A stretch of DNA of 10,490 nt, taken from positions 1 to 10,490 of the forward strand of contig CAMAQW010000055.1 in NCBI GenBank assembly GCA_945860335.1, in the 5' to 3' direction. Of the stretch, positions 1 to 7,351 are shown piece by piece. Under the pieces are notes generated by a model. That model saw only the letters and a list, made by a program, of their open reading frames with translations. It searched no databases and was not told where the DNA came from. Both the position numbers and the translations under genes were made by a program. Every line of letters begins with the position of its first letter. Position 1 is the stretch's first letter. The stretch is from Sediminibacterium ginsengisoli (GTDB taxonomy: Bacteria; Bacteroidota; Bacteroidia; Chitinophagales; Chitinophagaceae).

Positions 1-93
1 GTAGATATTTTATTACCAGTTGGTACCAAAATTAATGTGGCACTCAATGAAGTGGTAAAAGGTGGTGTAACCGTACTTGCTACTTGGGCTTAA
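1..93 (+). CDS. C-terminal end of an unidentified protein (5' end outside window)
   Basis: Frame 1 is open from the first base to a TAA at 91-93 and encodes 30 residues ending in VTVLATWA. The alternating hydrophobic and polar residues suggest beta strands, but the fragment is too short to assign a family. The next gene lies on the opposite strand and ends only 14 bases away, so the two genes converge. No hairpin terminator is visible in that gap. That this is a real gene is inferred from the open frame and from the neighbouring gene ending so neatly next to it. Confidence 0.55.
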   Translation, partial: VDILLPVGTKINVALNEVVKGGVTVLATWA

Positions 94-107
94 TTACTAA
101 TCCAGTA

Positions 108-821
108 TTATAAGTCGCCTAACTGAGGTCTTAATACAATATCTTCTACCACTGCTGTGATAGATAAGGATGCTGCTGCTACAATCATGGTGGCAACATC
201 AGCCGCTTCCATAATTCTTTTAGGATCAACACCAGATCCATCCCAACTGGCTGTATAAACAGCACCCGGATAAACGCCGGTTACTTTAATGCCATGTGGC
301 TTTAATTCTTCACGTAAATTTTTAGTAAAACCTGCAAGGGCAAATTTGCTGATGCTATAACTCCCGCCGTTGGCGTATGCGTTGAGTGAAGCAATGGAGC
401 AAATATTAAAAATGTGTCCGGTTTTAGCGGCCATCATGGCTGTAAGTAAGGCTCTTGTTAGATGATAAGCGCTATACAAATTGCTTTCTATCATAGTTGC
501 AAGTGTACCAGGCGCTTCGTTATAAATACTGCCGGGTACAAAATGCCCCGCATTGTTTACGATAATATCGGGTGTTCCTTTTTCTAAACACCAGGCTGCA
601 AAAGCAATTACTTCTGCTTCGTTGGACATATCGGTGGGTCTTGCTTTAATGCTGGCATCTGGGTAGGCTGTTTGTAATTCAGAAACCGTATTGTATAAGG
701 CTGCTTCACCTCTACTACATAGTAAAAGGGTATATCCTTTTTTTGCAAATTCGGTAGCTACTGCTTTTCCGATACCTTTTGAGGCGCCTGTAATTACAAC
801 TATCATACTGCGAAGTAACAT
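108..821 (-). CDS. Short-chain dehydrogenase/reductase (SDR family, NAD(P)-dependent)
   Basis: This is a classical SDR oxidoreductase of about 237 residues, a normal length for the family. Numbered from the Met at 821, it has the dinucleotide-binding TGASKGIG motif at 11-18, the NNAG motif at 89-92, and the full catalytic tetrad: Asn114, Ser142, Tyr155 and Lys159 (YSISK). A PGAVYT segment follows, as expected after the active site. It has no signal peptide, so it is cytosolic. The substrate cannot be told from sequence; 3-oxoacyl or general carbonyl reduction are both possible. The frame stays open to a Met at 890, but that start would run into the divergent HAD gene and adds a 23-residue tail before the Rossmann fold. 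I prefer 821, preceded by an A-rich stretch; the Met at 806 is an equally plausible start. The gene is divergent from the HAD gene and convergent with the gene fragment at the left edge. Confidence 0.9.
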   Translation of the reverse strand: MLLRSMIVVITGASKGIGKAVATEFAKKGYTLLLCSRGEAALYNTVSELQTAYPDASIKARPTDMSNEAEVIAFAAWCLEKGTPDIIVNNAGHFVPGSIYNEAPGTLATMIESNLYSAYHLTRALLTAMMAAKTGHIFNICSIASLNAYANGGSYSISKFALAGFTKNLREELKPHGIKVTGVYPGAVYTASWDGSGVDPKRIMEAADVATMIVAAASLSITAVVEDIVLRPQLGDL

Positions 822-842
822 ATTTTTTGTGTAAAACTGCTT

Positions 843-850
843 TAACTTTG
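843..850 (+). promoter_or_regulatory. Candidate Bacteroidota -7 box (TAACTTTG) for the HAD gene
   Basis: TAACTTTG matches the Bacteroidota primary sigma -7 consensus TAnnTTTG exactly. It ends only four bases before the ATG at 855, so a transcript starting at the usual distance would have almost no leader. A TTTG at 826-829 could be the upstream element, but its spacing of 13 bases is shorter than the usual 19 or so. An exact 8-base match with two free positions can occur by chance; its support is that it lies in the short divergent intergenic region. Confidence 0.4.
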
Positions 851-854
851 AGCC

Positions 855-1550
855 ATGAAATACCAGCACCTTTTCTTTGACCTCGATCATACTATTTGGG
901 ATTTTGAAACCAATGCCAAAGAAAGCCTACAAGACTTGTATACGGCGCACAACTTAGTAGGTAGGGGTGTCGAAAGCTTTGATCATTTTTTTGATCATTA
1001 CAGCGCACACAACCACCGCTTATGGGACAGGTATACCAAGGGTTTTATTAAGCAGGAAGAATTAAAGTGGAAGCGGATGTGGTTGGCGCTTTTGGAATTT
1101 AAAATTGCCGACGAAAAATTATCGAGGCAAATGTCACTTGATTTTTTAGAAATTCTTCCTACCAAAAAAGCCTTGTTTGAAGGTACTACCGAGTTACTCA
1201 CTTATTTGCAAGGGAAAGGGTATCAAATGCATTTAGTAACCAATGGTTTCGAAAATGTGCAACACCAAAAAATTAAACACGCTGGACTTGATTCTTATTT
1301 TGGCGCTGTTATTACTTCTGAGGCTAGCAATAGTTTAAAACCCAACAAAGAAATATTTGATTATGCATTTGCTAAAACGGGTGCCACTGCAACTGCTAGT
1401 ATTATGATTGGAGATAATCAGGATGCCGACATTCAAGGAGGTATTAACGCGGGCATGGATACTATTTTTGTAAATCATATTGGCGCAACCCCGCATGTAA
1501 AAGCAACACACGAGGTTTTAGATTTACCATCTATAGCTAAATTATTATAA
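855..1550 (+). CDS. HAD-superfamily hydrolase, YjjG/YfnB-type (probable nucleotide phosphatase)
   Basis: This 231-residue cytosolic HAD subfamily IA phosphatase has all four motifs. Motif I is DLDHT, with nucleophile Asp9 and acid/base Asp11. Motif II is the Thr in VTNG (residues 128-131). Motif III is Lys162 in SLKPN. Motif IV is GDNQDADI, with Asp187 and Asp192 for magnesium binding. The DLDHTIWDF start, the NGFENVQHQKIKHAGLDSYF stretch and the GGINAGM ending resemble the YjjG/YfnB group, known in E. coli as a pyrimidine nucleotidase that clears non-canonical nucleotides. The exact substrate here is inference. The helical cap lies between residues 18 and about 105. The ATG at 855 has no Shine-Dalgarno and follows a possible promoter box almost directly. 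The gene ends before a strong bidirectional terminator. Confidence 0.9.
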   Translation: MKYQHLFFDLDHTIWDFETNAKESLQDLYTAHNLVGRGVESFDHFFDHYSAHNHRLWDRYTKGFIKQEELKWKRMWLALLEFKIADEKLSRQMSLDFLEILPTKKALFEGTTELLTYLQGKGYQMHLVTNGFENVQHQKIKHAGLDSYFGAVITSEASNSLKPNKEIFDYAFAKTGATATASIMIGDNQDADIQGGINAGMDTIFVNHIGATPHVKATHEVLDLPSIAKLL

Positions 1551-1565
1551 GTAGTAAGTGAAAAT

Positions 1566-1597
1566 AAAAAAGCCGCTAACATGTTAGCGGCTTTTTT
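1566..1597. terminator. Bidirectional intrinsic terminator (perfect 32-bp palindrome)
   Basis: The sequence is a perfect inverted repeat. The stem GCCGCTAACA/TGTTAGCGGC (1572-1581 and 1582-1591) is flanked by six A on the left and six T on the right. In RNA the outer part of the arms would form the stem, with the central CATG as a four-base loop, and a U-tract follows on either strand. It lies 15 bases after the HAD stop codon and 18 bases after the stop of the convergent Lys/Cys-rich gene, so it can end transcription from both sides. Confidence 0.93.
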
Positions 1598-1615
1598 ATA
1601 TCTGAGATTGTAAAA

Positions 1616-1801
1616 TTATTTTTTTACAACGCTTACAGTTTTAGTGTCTTTCTTGCATTTTTTGCAATCTTTCTTGCAGTCTTTACCACAAGCTTTCTTT
1701 TCTTCTTTTTTGCATTTAGCGCAATCTTTTTTACCATCACAAGCAAATACAGCACCTGTAGTTAGTAAAGCTGCAACAGCAAGCATCATTATTTTTTTCA
1801 T
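1616..1801 (-). CDS. Small exported Lys/Cys-rich protein, possible metal binder
   Basis: This 61-residue protein starts with a textbook export signal: MKK, a hydrophobic run to residue 19, then VFA-C at 18-21. The Cys after the Ala could be a lipidated Cys21 (a poor lipobox) or follow an ordinary signal-peptidase I site. The mature part is about 41 residues, almost entirely Lys, Asp and Cys, with seven Cys in the precursor (21, 27, 30, 38, 42, 46, 49) in CxxC and CxxxC spacings and 17 Lys. That pattern suggests metal binding or disulfide cross-linking in the periplasm or on the outer membrane; this is inference, and I do not recognise a named family. The frame extends upstream to a Met at 1846, but the signal peptide fixes the start at 1801. 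It is the last gene of the minus-strand block, 80 bases after its neighbour, and ends at the shared terminator. Confidence 0.75.
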   Translation of the reverse strand: MKKIMMLAVAALLTTGAVFACDGKKDCAKCKKEEKKACGKDCKKDCKKCKKDTKTVSVVKK

Positions 1802-1833
1802 AAAAAGTATTTTAGTGTTTTTGAATTGAATTA

Positions 1834-1841
1834 TAAAGTTA
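1834..1841 (-). promoter_or_regulatory. Weak candidate -7 box upstream of the Lys/Cys-rich gene
   Basis: On the minus strand this reads TAACTTTA, one mismatch from TAnnTTTG, and lies 33 bases before the ATG at 1801. The 80-base gap here is the largest in the minus-strand block, so separate transcription of the small gene is plausible. No clear TTTG element is seen at the expected upstream distance. The region is very AT-rich, so a chance match is quite possible. Confidence 0.2.
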
Positions 1842-1881
1842 TACAATATAGCAGATTTCGACCCGTTTTTTTGTTAAAAAA

Positions 1882-2160
1882 CTACCATTTTTCGTCTTCT
1901 GGGATGCTTGATGGGTCCATTTTGTACTTTTCCCGAGAAGCCTTGGCTGCAGCAATACGTTCAATAATGAGAGTGGCAATAATGTTGGCAGCATCGATGC
2001 CCTTATTTTCTGCTAATAGTTGCGTTAATTTTTTTTCACTCACGTCTAGACGGTAAAGTACGAGCAGCAACTTTTTAAAGTCCTGGGTTATCCATTCGTT
2101 AATTAATTGTATTAACGCAGCACGGTCTAGTTTTTCTATGGTTTCGAGGCTTAATTCCAT
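1882..2160 (-). CDS. Conserved-looking hypothetical protein, 92 residues, helical
   Basis: This small protein has no signal peptide or membrane segment and is predicted cytosolic. It looks all-helical: an amphipathic N-terminal part (residues 5-37, LETIEKLDRAALIQLINEWI), a second helical region at 40-53, a hydrophobic helix with Ala/Ile (55-72), and a polar tail ending PEDEKW. I recall similar small proteins of unknown function in Bacteroidota genomes, with a charged tail ending in Trp, but cannot name a family. It starts 9 bases after the stop of the TIGR02757 gene and reads in the same direction, so co-transcription is likely. The stop is TAG. No function is assigned. Confidence 0.75.
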   Translation of the reverse strand: MELSLETIEKLDRAALIQLINEWITQDFKKLLLVLYRLDVSEKKLTQLLAENKGIDAANIIATLIIERIAAAKASREKYKMDPSSIPEDEKW

Positions 2161-2169
2161 ACAATTAAA

Positions 2170-2958
2170 TTACACATACTTTTCTATGACACCTAGTCCA
2201 AATAATGCAAAGTCATATTTTACGGGATCTTTTGGATCCAGAGTTTTTAAGTATTGGGTAAGTTCAAGTCCTGCTTGCCAGTCTATGTTGGTTCGGTCTA
2301 GCAATTGAAATCTTTTGGCTACCCGGGCAACGTGTAAATCTATAGGACAAATAAGTTCGCTGGGTTTGATCTTGTTCCAAATACCAAAATCAACGCCTTT
2401 ATTGTCTTTACGAACCATCCACCTGAGGTACATGTTTAAACGTTTACAGGTAGATCCCTTAATGGGTGTTGCAATATGCTTTTTGGTGCGGAGAGGGGCG
2501 TCAGGCAGTGAAAAAAAATACTGATGAAAATGGTGAAGCCTAGCTGCTGGATCTTTATCGGGACTTAATACAAATGCATTTTCCAAACTCTCGTTTGCAT
2601 TATAATGCGTTTTTAAAAATTCGATAAAATAAAGTAAGTCGGTGGTATTAAATGTACGGTGCTTAAACGCTAGTAGTTTTTTAAGGTCAGACTCTTCATG
2701 CCCAATACAAAATTGATGTGGCGCATTATCCATTAGCTGCATCAGCTCTTTGGACTTTTGTATAATGGTAGTTCTATTGCCCCATGCAAATATGCTTGCA
2801 AAAAAACCGGCAATTTCAATGTCTTGTTTTGTTGAAAACAAATGCGGTATACAAATAGGATCGTCTTTAATAAAACTTACCTGATTGTATACCGCAACCT
2901 TGCTATCAAAAAATGCTTTAAGAGATGGTATGTTGGATTTATCTCCAGCCATCGCCAT
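2170..2958 (-). CDS. TIGR02757 family protein (DUF2400)
   Basis: This 262-residue protein matches my knowledge of the TIGR02757/DUF2400 family. Typical stretches are FIKDDPICIPHLFS (29-42), KQDIEIAGFFASIFAWGNRTTI (44-65), AFKHRTFN (97-104), KRLNMYLRWMVRKDNKGVDFGIW (172-194), CPIDLHVARVAKR (204-216) and DPVKYDFALFGLGV (244-257). Its function is not established. The CPIDLHVARVAKR and DPVKYDFAL segments recall the helix-hairpin-helix DNA glycosylase fold, so a DNA-related role is possible, but this is inference only. The length is normal and there is no export signal. The start overlaps the last 20 bases of the AIM24-family gene; a Met two codons later (2952) is an alternative and still overlaps. 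This arrangement suggests translational coupling. The 92-residue gene follows 9 bases downstream. Confidence 0.9.
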   Translation of the reverse strand: MAMAGDKSNIPSLKAFFDSKVAVYNQVSFIKDDPICIPHLFSTKQDIEIAGFFASIFAWGNRTTIIQKSKELMQLMDNAPHQFCIGHEESDLKKLLAFKHRTFNTTDLLYFIEFLKTHYNANESLENAFVLSPDKDPAARLHHFHQYFFSLPDAPLRTKKHIATPIKGSTCKRLNMYLRWMVRKDNKGVDFGIWNKIKPSELICPIDLHVARVAKRFQLLDRTNIDWQAGLELTQYLKTLDPKDPVKYDFALFGLGVIEKYV

Positions 2959-3733
2959 CTAATAAATTTCCAATGCCTCCAAGTACACTACCTTCTTCTC
3001 TTCTAGAGGTTGTAGCATACTGTAAAATGCGGCCAGCTAAACGGCTAATAGGTAGCGTTTGAATCCAAACAGTACCTGGTCCTCTAAGGGTTGCAAAAAA
3101 CAAACCTTCGCCACCAAAAATGCTGTTTTTGATGCCACCGATAAATTCAATATTATATTGAACACCAGACGTAAAGCCTACAATACAGCCGGTATCAATT
3201 TTTAATAAATCGCCTTCCTGTAATTGCTTTTGTACCACATGACCGCAGGCGTGTAAAAATGCCATGCCATCACCTTCTAATTTTTCCATGATAAAACCTT
3301 CTCCGCCAAATAAACCAGTGCCTAATTTGCGTTGAAACTCGATACCCACGCTAACGCCTTTTGCAGCACATAAAAAGGCGTCTTTCTGACAAATAATTTT
3401 GTTTTGGTATCTCGATAAATCAAGTGGAATAATTTTACCTGGATATGGTGATGCAAAGCTCACTGTTTTAATGCCACCCGAGGTATTGGTAAACGCTGTC
3501 ATGAAAAGGTTTTCACCTACCAATAAACGTTTTCCAGCATTCATGAGTTTGCCTAAAAAACCAGACTGTTGATTGCTACCGTCACCAAATAGTGTTTCCA
3601 TTTGAACACCATCTTCCATCATCATAAAAGCACCTGGTTCGGCAATTGCAGATTCGTTCGGGTCTAATTCAACCTCCACATACTGCATTTCCTCTCCATA
3701 GATTTTGTAATCGATTTCGTGATTTTGTATCAT
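2939..3733 (-). CDS. AIM24 family protein (TIGR00266 family)
   Basis: This 264-residue protein belongs to the AIM24/TIGR00266 family, which has a beta-rich fold. Bacterial members have no settled function; the yeast namesake is a mitochondrial protein. Family features are the opening YKIYGEEMQYVEVELDP, the AEPGAFMMME segment (31-40), and two matching blocks: GLFGGEGFIMEKLEGDG (140-156) and SIFGGEGLFFATLRGPG (204-220). The two blocks, each with FGGEG, suggest internal duplication of a beta unit. The ending TLPISRLAGRI (226-236), followed by a Gly-rich tail, is also typical. There is no signal peptide or membrane helix. The gene begins 11 bases after the RND pump stop codon and overlaps the next gene by 20 bases, so it probably shares the efflux transcript. 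Confidence 0.92.
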   Translation of the reverse strand: MIQNHEIDYKIYGEEMQYVEVELDPNESAIAEPGAFMMMEDGVQMETLFGDGSNQQSGFLGKLMNAGKRLLVGENLFMTAFTNTSGGIKTVSFASPYPGKIIPLDLSRYQNKIICQKDAFLCAAKGVSVGIEFQRKLGTGLFGGEGFIMEKLEGDGMAFLHACGHVVQKQLQEGDLLKIDTGCIVGFTSGVQYNIEFIGGIKNSIFGGEGLFFATLRGPGTVWIQTLPISRLAGRILQYATTSRREEGSVLGGIGNLLDGDGWR

Positions 3734-3744
3734 AACATTTTATT

Positions 3745-6700
3745 TTAAAACCAGCTACCTACAAAGGTTTCGCCAGCGTTTTGTAATTTGTTTTTTCTCG
3801 CTTTCACTTTTATCTTATGCTTGATCATTACAGCCACCATTAAAAATAAGAAGATAAATGTAAATGGAGGAATACCTAAAAAGCTAATCCAAGTTCCACC
3901 AAACATTTTACGCATTGGTCTGCGCAGGCGCTCTGCAATTAAATACATACTTGGAACAATAATGAGTGTCATGAAAAATGCAAATGCAAGTCCAAATATA
4001 ATGGTCCAGCTAAGTGGTTTCCAAAACGCAACACTATCGCCACCTAAAAAGATATGTGGGTTTAGTTCCGAAAATAAAGTGATAAAGTTGATGTTAAAGC
4101 CAATAGCAATTGGAATAAAACCAAGTATCGCAGCTACTGCAGTTAAGAGTACTGGAATAATTCTGGTTTTACCAGCCTGAATAATAGCGTCTCTGGTTTT
4201 CATACCCCTGCTTCTTAATTCGTCGGCAAATTCAATTACGAGGATACCGTTTTTAACCACGATACCAGCAAGTCCCACAATACCAAGACCTGTCATAAGA
4301 CCTGATACCTCCATACCAGTTATTGCAAAACCTAAAAACACACCAATCACACTAAATAAGATTTCACTTAAAATGATTACCGATTTACTTACCGAATTAA
4401 ATTGTAATACAAGGGTAAATAAAATAAGCATGAGTGCAATTAATAATGCTTTTCCTAAAAAGGCAACAGTTTCGGCTTGTTGTTCACCTTCACCAGTTTG
4501 CTTGATGGTTACCGCGTCTGTAACACCTTTAAAATCGGCAATATGTTTAGAAATTACTTGGTTAACAGCAGTGGCATTGTAACCTTCTGTTGTTAATACA
4601 TTGGAGCGGAGTGTAATTAAACGCTTTTGGTTTTTACGTTTAACACTTCCTAAGGTGCTAGTAGGATCTACTTTTACAAGTGCACTGATAGGAATGTTTT
4701 TAACAGCACCGCCAGAAGCCATATCTCTAAAGGAAATACGCATATTTAATAAATCTGTTAGGCTTTTGCGCTGAACAGCATTATTGCGTAACTGAATTTT
4801 ATATTCTTCTTTACCTTCTTTGATTTTTGAAATTTCTTTACCAAAAAGTGCGGTTCTAATTTGCATACCAATTTGTGCTGTCGAAACTCCTTCAATTAAC
4901 GCACGCTCTCTATCAATACTTAAAGTGATTTCTGGATTTTTTAAATCCACATCCATTTTAAGTTCTTCTACCCCCGGAACGCGAATAGAATCTAGATAGT
5001 TTTTGAGTGAAGAAGCCGTTTTAATCATGGCATCAAAATCTTCACTGGCAATTTCAATATTGATGGGAGGGTCAGTTGGTGGTCCACCACTTTCTTGGTT
5101 CACGCTTATTTCTGTTCCAGGAATACCCTGAACGGCTTGTCTTACTTGATCTAGATACGGCGCCGTGCTTTTACCATCTCTTTTTTCATATTCTACAAAT
5201 GATACTTGTATACGGCCAAGTTCACTTCTTGTAGTACGGTCACCACTGGTAGGGTCGGCGGCATTAACAGCTACGTTGCTAATAACACTTTCTACAATTG
5301 GATTTGTTTTGCCATTGTCAGTACCTAAAACTTTATTAACCCTTCCTTCTAGTACACGTGTAATAGAATCGGTGTAACGAACATCAGATCCTACTGGTAA
5401 TTTGAGGTATACAAATAATTGGTTAGGATCTCCCTTAGGGAAAAACGAAACGGGTATTCTGCCTCCAACAATCGATCCTACAAATACAAACAAGGAAACA
5501 AAAAATAACGCGATAATACCAATTAATAAATGAACTGGTCTCCAACCTTTTAAAGCCCACTGTAATAGTGACTCGTAATGATTCATGATCCAAGGAAGGG
5601 CCTTATTTTGAAAATTATGAATCGCATCCGTAATAAAATACCTGTTTAGTACAACAAGTAGCATGAACGTAATTAATAGGTTTCCAAAAAATGGAGCACC
5701 AGCAATGTCTAGTAAAATGCCTAATCCAACAGCAATCCAAAATCCTTTCTTTTTAAAGATGGCAGATTTAGGTTCTTTGCTATCTGTTTCGGGGTGATTC
5801 ATAAAATCAACCGCAAATACAGGGTTCATAATAAAGGCAACAACGAGTGACGCTGCTAGCGTAAATATGAGCATGGTAGGGAGGTAGACCATAAACTTAC
5901 CAATGATTCCGGGCCAAAATAGAAGCGGAAAAAATGGAGCAAGTGTTGTTACGGTTCCAGCTAGTACCGGGATAAAAACCTCTCCAGCCGCCATTTTTGC
6001 AGCATTATTGACACTTAATTTGCCTTTGCCTTCAACAAATATGCGGTGCGTATTTTCAATTACCACAATGGCGTCGTCAACAATAATTCCGAGGCCAAAT
6101 AATAGGGCAAATAGTACAATAAAATTGAGGGTAACATGTGTGCCAACAATTAAATCGGCGCCTGGTAAAAATACAAACGCAACAAACATACTGAGTGGTA
6201 CAGAAAGTGCCACAAAAAATGCGTTCACTACGCCCATAAAAAACATAAGCACAATAAGTACTAGTATAAATCCAATAATAATGGAGTTTACGAGTTCATT
6301 AAATGAGCTTCTTGTTTTAATACTTTGATCACCAGATATAACGGCTTTTAAATTGTTCGGGTAAATACTTCCTTTTCCTTCCTCTACCATCTTTTTTACA
6401 CCATCCGAAGTTTCAATTAAATTTTCTCCACTTCTTTTAATGATGTTAAGTGTTACCACATTTTTGCCATCTAGACGCGCAAAACTTTCACGTTCTTTAG
6501 TGGTATCTGCAATAGTCGCAATGTCTTTGAGGTAAATAGGAGCACCACTTGTGTTTCTTACAATGATGTTGGCGATATCGCCAGCCGTTTTGAGTTGCCC
6601 TTTTAGTTGAAGTGTTCTTTTCATGTTACCTACCTCTAGCAAGCCACCAGAGATATCCATGTTTTCTCTTTGAATGGCGTAGGTAATATCATCAAATGTA

Positions 6701-7335
6701 ATTCCAGCGCTTTGTGCACGGTAATTGTCTACATTGATTTGAAATTCTCTTTCTGGCGCACCCACAATATCTACCCTGTTAATTTGAGTTAGATTTTCGA
6801 GTTTGTCTTTTAGGTCGTCTGCGTATTTTTTAAGACGCGGTAAATCAAAATCACCACTTAGGTTTACAGACATAATGGGCTGCTCACTAAAGCTTACCTC
6901 TATCACCGTTGGTTCAATAGTTAGGTCTTTAGGTAAATCTTGCTTGGCTTTATCTGTGGCGTCCTTCACTTTTTGAAGGGCTATTTCGGTTTTAACATCG
7001 GTATCAAATTCTACCATGATGGCCGAAAAATCTTGCTGAGAATTACTGGTAAATTTTTTAATTTTTGCACCCGTAATACTTTTGATTTGCTTTTCGATGG
7101 GTCTTGTTACAAGATTCTCGATGTCTTTTGGTGAGTTACCTACATACACAGTTTGTACATAAATGGTAGGTATAACAATGTCTGGAAACTGCTCTTTAGG
7201 TAGTGTCACAAACTGATAAATACCCGCAAGACTCACAAATAAAATCACCAAATAAATGGATGTTTTATTTTTGATACTCCAGGTTGTAGGCCCAAACTCT
7301 TTGAATTTGGCTTTTATATTTTCTGTGAATTGCAT
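3745..7335 (-). CDS. RND-family multidrug efflux permease, HAE1/AcrB type, enlarged
   Basis: This is the inner-membrane proton-driven pump of a tripartite efflux system. TM1 is at about 26-45, followed by a periplasmic porter domain (KEQFPDIVIPTIYVQTVYVG is the typical opening). TM2-TM6 run from about 348 to 508. TM4 carries the proton-relay pair Asp420/Asp421 (GIIVDDAIVVIENTH). TM7 is at about 603-625, followed by the second porter domain with a GGPPTDPP motif (750-757). TM8-TM12 run from about 961 to 1133, and TM10 holds Lys1028 (VVKNGILVIEF), matching the AcrB relay Lys. At 1196 residues it is about 150 longer than E. coli AcrB. The extra length includes a hydrophobic hairpin at about 530-567, a longer TM11-TM12 loop (about 1078-1105) and a C-terminal hydrophobic segment with basic tail (1149-1196). 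Substrates cannot be read from sequence; drugs, detergents or other amphiphiles are possible. It starts 24 bases after the adaptor gene. Confidence 0.95.
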   Translation of the reverse strand: MQFTENIKAKFKEFGPTTWSIKNKTSIYLVILFVSLAGIYQFVTLPKEQFPDIVIPTIYVQTVYVGNSPKDIENLVTRPIEKQIKSITGAKIKKFTSNSQQDFSAIMVEFDTDVKTEIALQKVKDATDKAKQDLPKDLTIEPTVIEVSFSEQPIMSVNLSGDFDLPRLKKYADDLKDKLENLTQINRVDIVGAPEREFQINVDNYRAQSAGITFDDITYAIQRENMDISGGLLEVGNMKRTLQLKGQLKTAGDIANIIVRNTSGAPIYLKDIATIADTTKERESFARLDGKNVVTLNIIKRSGENLIETSDGVKKMVEEGKGSIYPNNLKAVISGDQSIKTRSSFNELVNSIIIGFILVLIVLMFFMGVVNAFFVALSVPLSMFVAFVFLPGADLIVGTHVTLNFIVLFALLFGLGIIVDDAIVVIENTHRIFVEGKGKLSVNNAAKMAAGEVFIPVLAGTVTTLAPFFPLLFWPGIIGKFMVYLPTMLIFTLAASLVVAFIMNPVFAVDFMNHPETDSKEPKSAIFKKKGFWIAVGLGILLDIAGAPFFGNLLITFMLLVVLNRYFITDAIHNFQNKALPWIMNHYESLLQWALKGWRPVHLLIGIIALFFVSLFVFVGSIVGGRIPVSFFPKGDPNQLFVYLKLPVGSDVRYTDSITRVLEGRVNKVLGTDNGKTNPIVESVISNVAVNAADPTSGDRTTRSELGRIQVSFVEYEKRDGKSTAPYLDQVRQAVQGIPGTEISVNQESGGPPTDPPINIEIASEDFDAMIKTASSLKNYLDSIRVPGVEELKMDVDLKNPEITLSIDRERALIEGVSTAQIGMQIRTALFGKEISKIKEGKEEYKIQLRNNAVQRKSLTDLLNMRISFRDMASGGAVKNIPISALVKVDPTSTLGSVKRKNQKRLITLRSNVLTTEGYNATAVNQVISKHIADFKGVTDAVTIKQTGEGEQQAETVAFLGKALLIALMLILFTLVLQFNSVSKSVIILSEILFSVIGVFLGFAITGMEVSGLMTGLGIVGLAGIVVKNGILVIEFADELRSRGMKTRDAIIQAGKTRIIPVLLTAVAAILGFIPIAIGFNINFITLFSELNPHIFLGGDSVAFWKPLSWTIIFGLAFAFFMTLIIVPSMYLIAERLRRPMRKMFGGTWISFLGIPPFTFIFLFLMVAVMIKHKIKVKARKNKLQNAGETFVGSWF

Positions 7336-7351
7336 ACAATATTTTTATTCG

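Noticed and set aside
822..890. Upstream extension of the SDR frame to a Met at 890
   Set aside because: It would add 23 residues before the normal SDR N-terminus and overlap the start of the divergent HAD gene by 36 bases.
1644..1829. Plus-strand open frame of 61 codons rich in Phe, Leu, Ser and Gln
   Set aside because: It is the antisense reading of the Lys/Cys-rich gene; its composition is the mirror of Lys/Cys codons, and the minus-strand reading has a proper signal peptide.
1865..1882. AT-only hairpin (GTTTTTT/AAAAAAC) at the end of the 92-residue gene
   Set aside because: The stem has a single G-C pair and would be very weak, so it is not a convincing terminator; the run of T and A is expected in this AT-rich gap.
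3788..4180. Plus-strand open frame of 130 codons
   Set aside because: It lies antisense to the 3' end of the RND pump gene, whose membrane helices and motifs clearly define the coding frame; the antisense product has no recognisable features.
5903..6328. Plus-strand open frame of 141 codons, rich in Thr, Ser, Asn and Ile
   Set aside because: It is antisense to TM2-TM6 of the RND pump, including the Asp-Asp relay motif, and looks like a compositional shadow.
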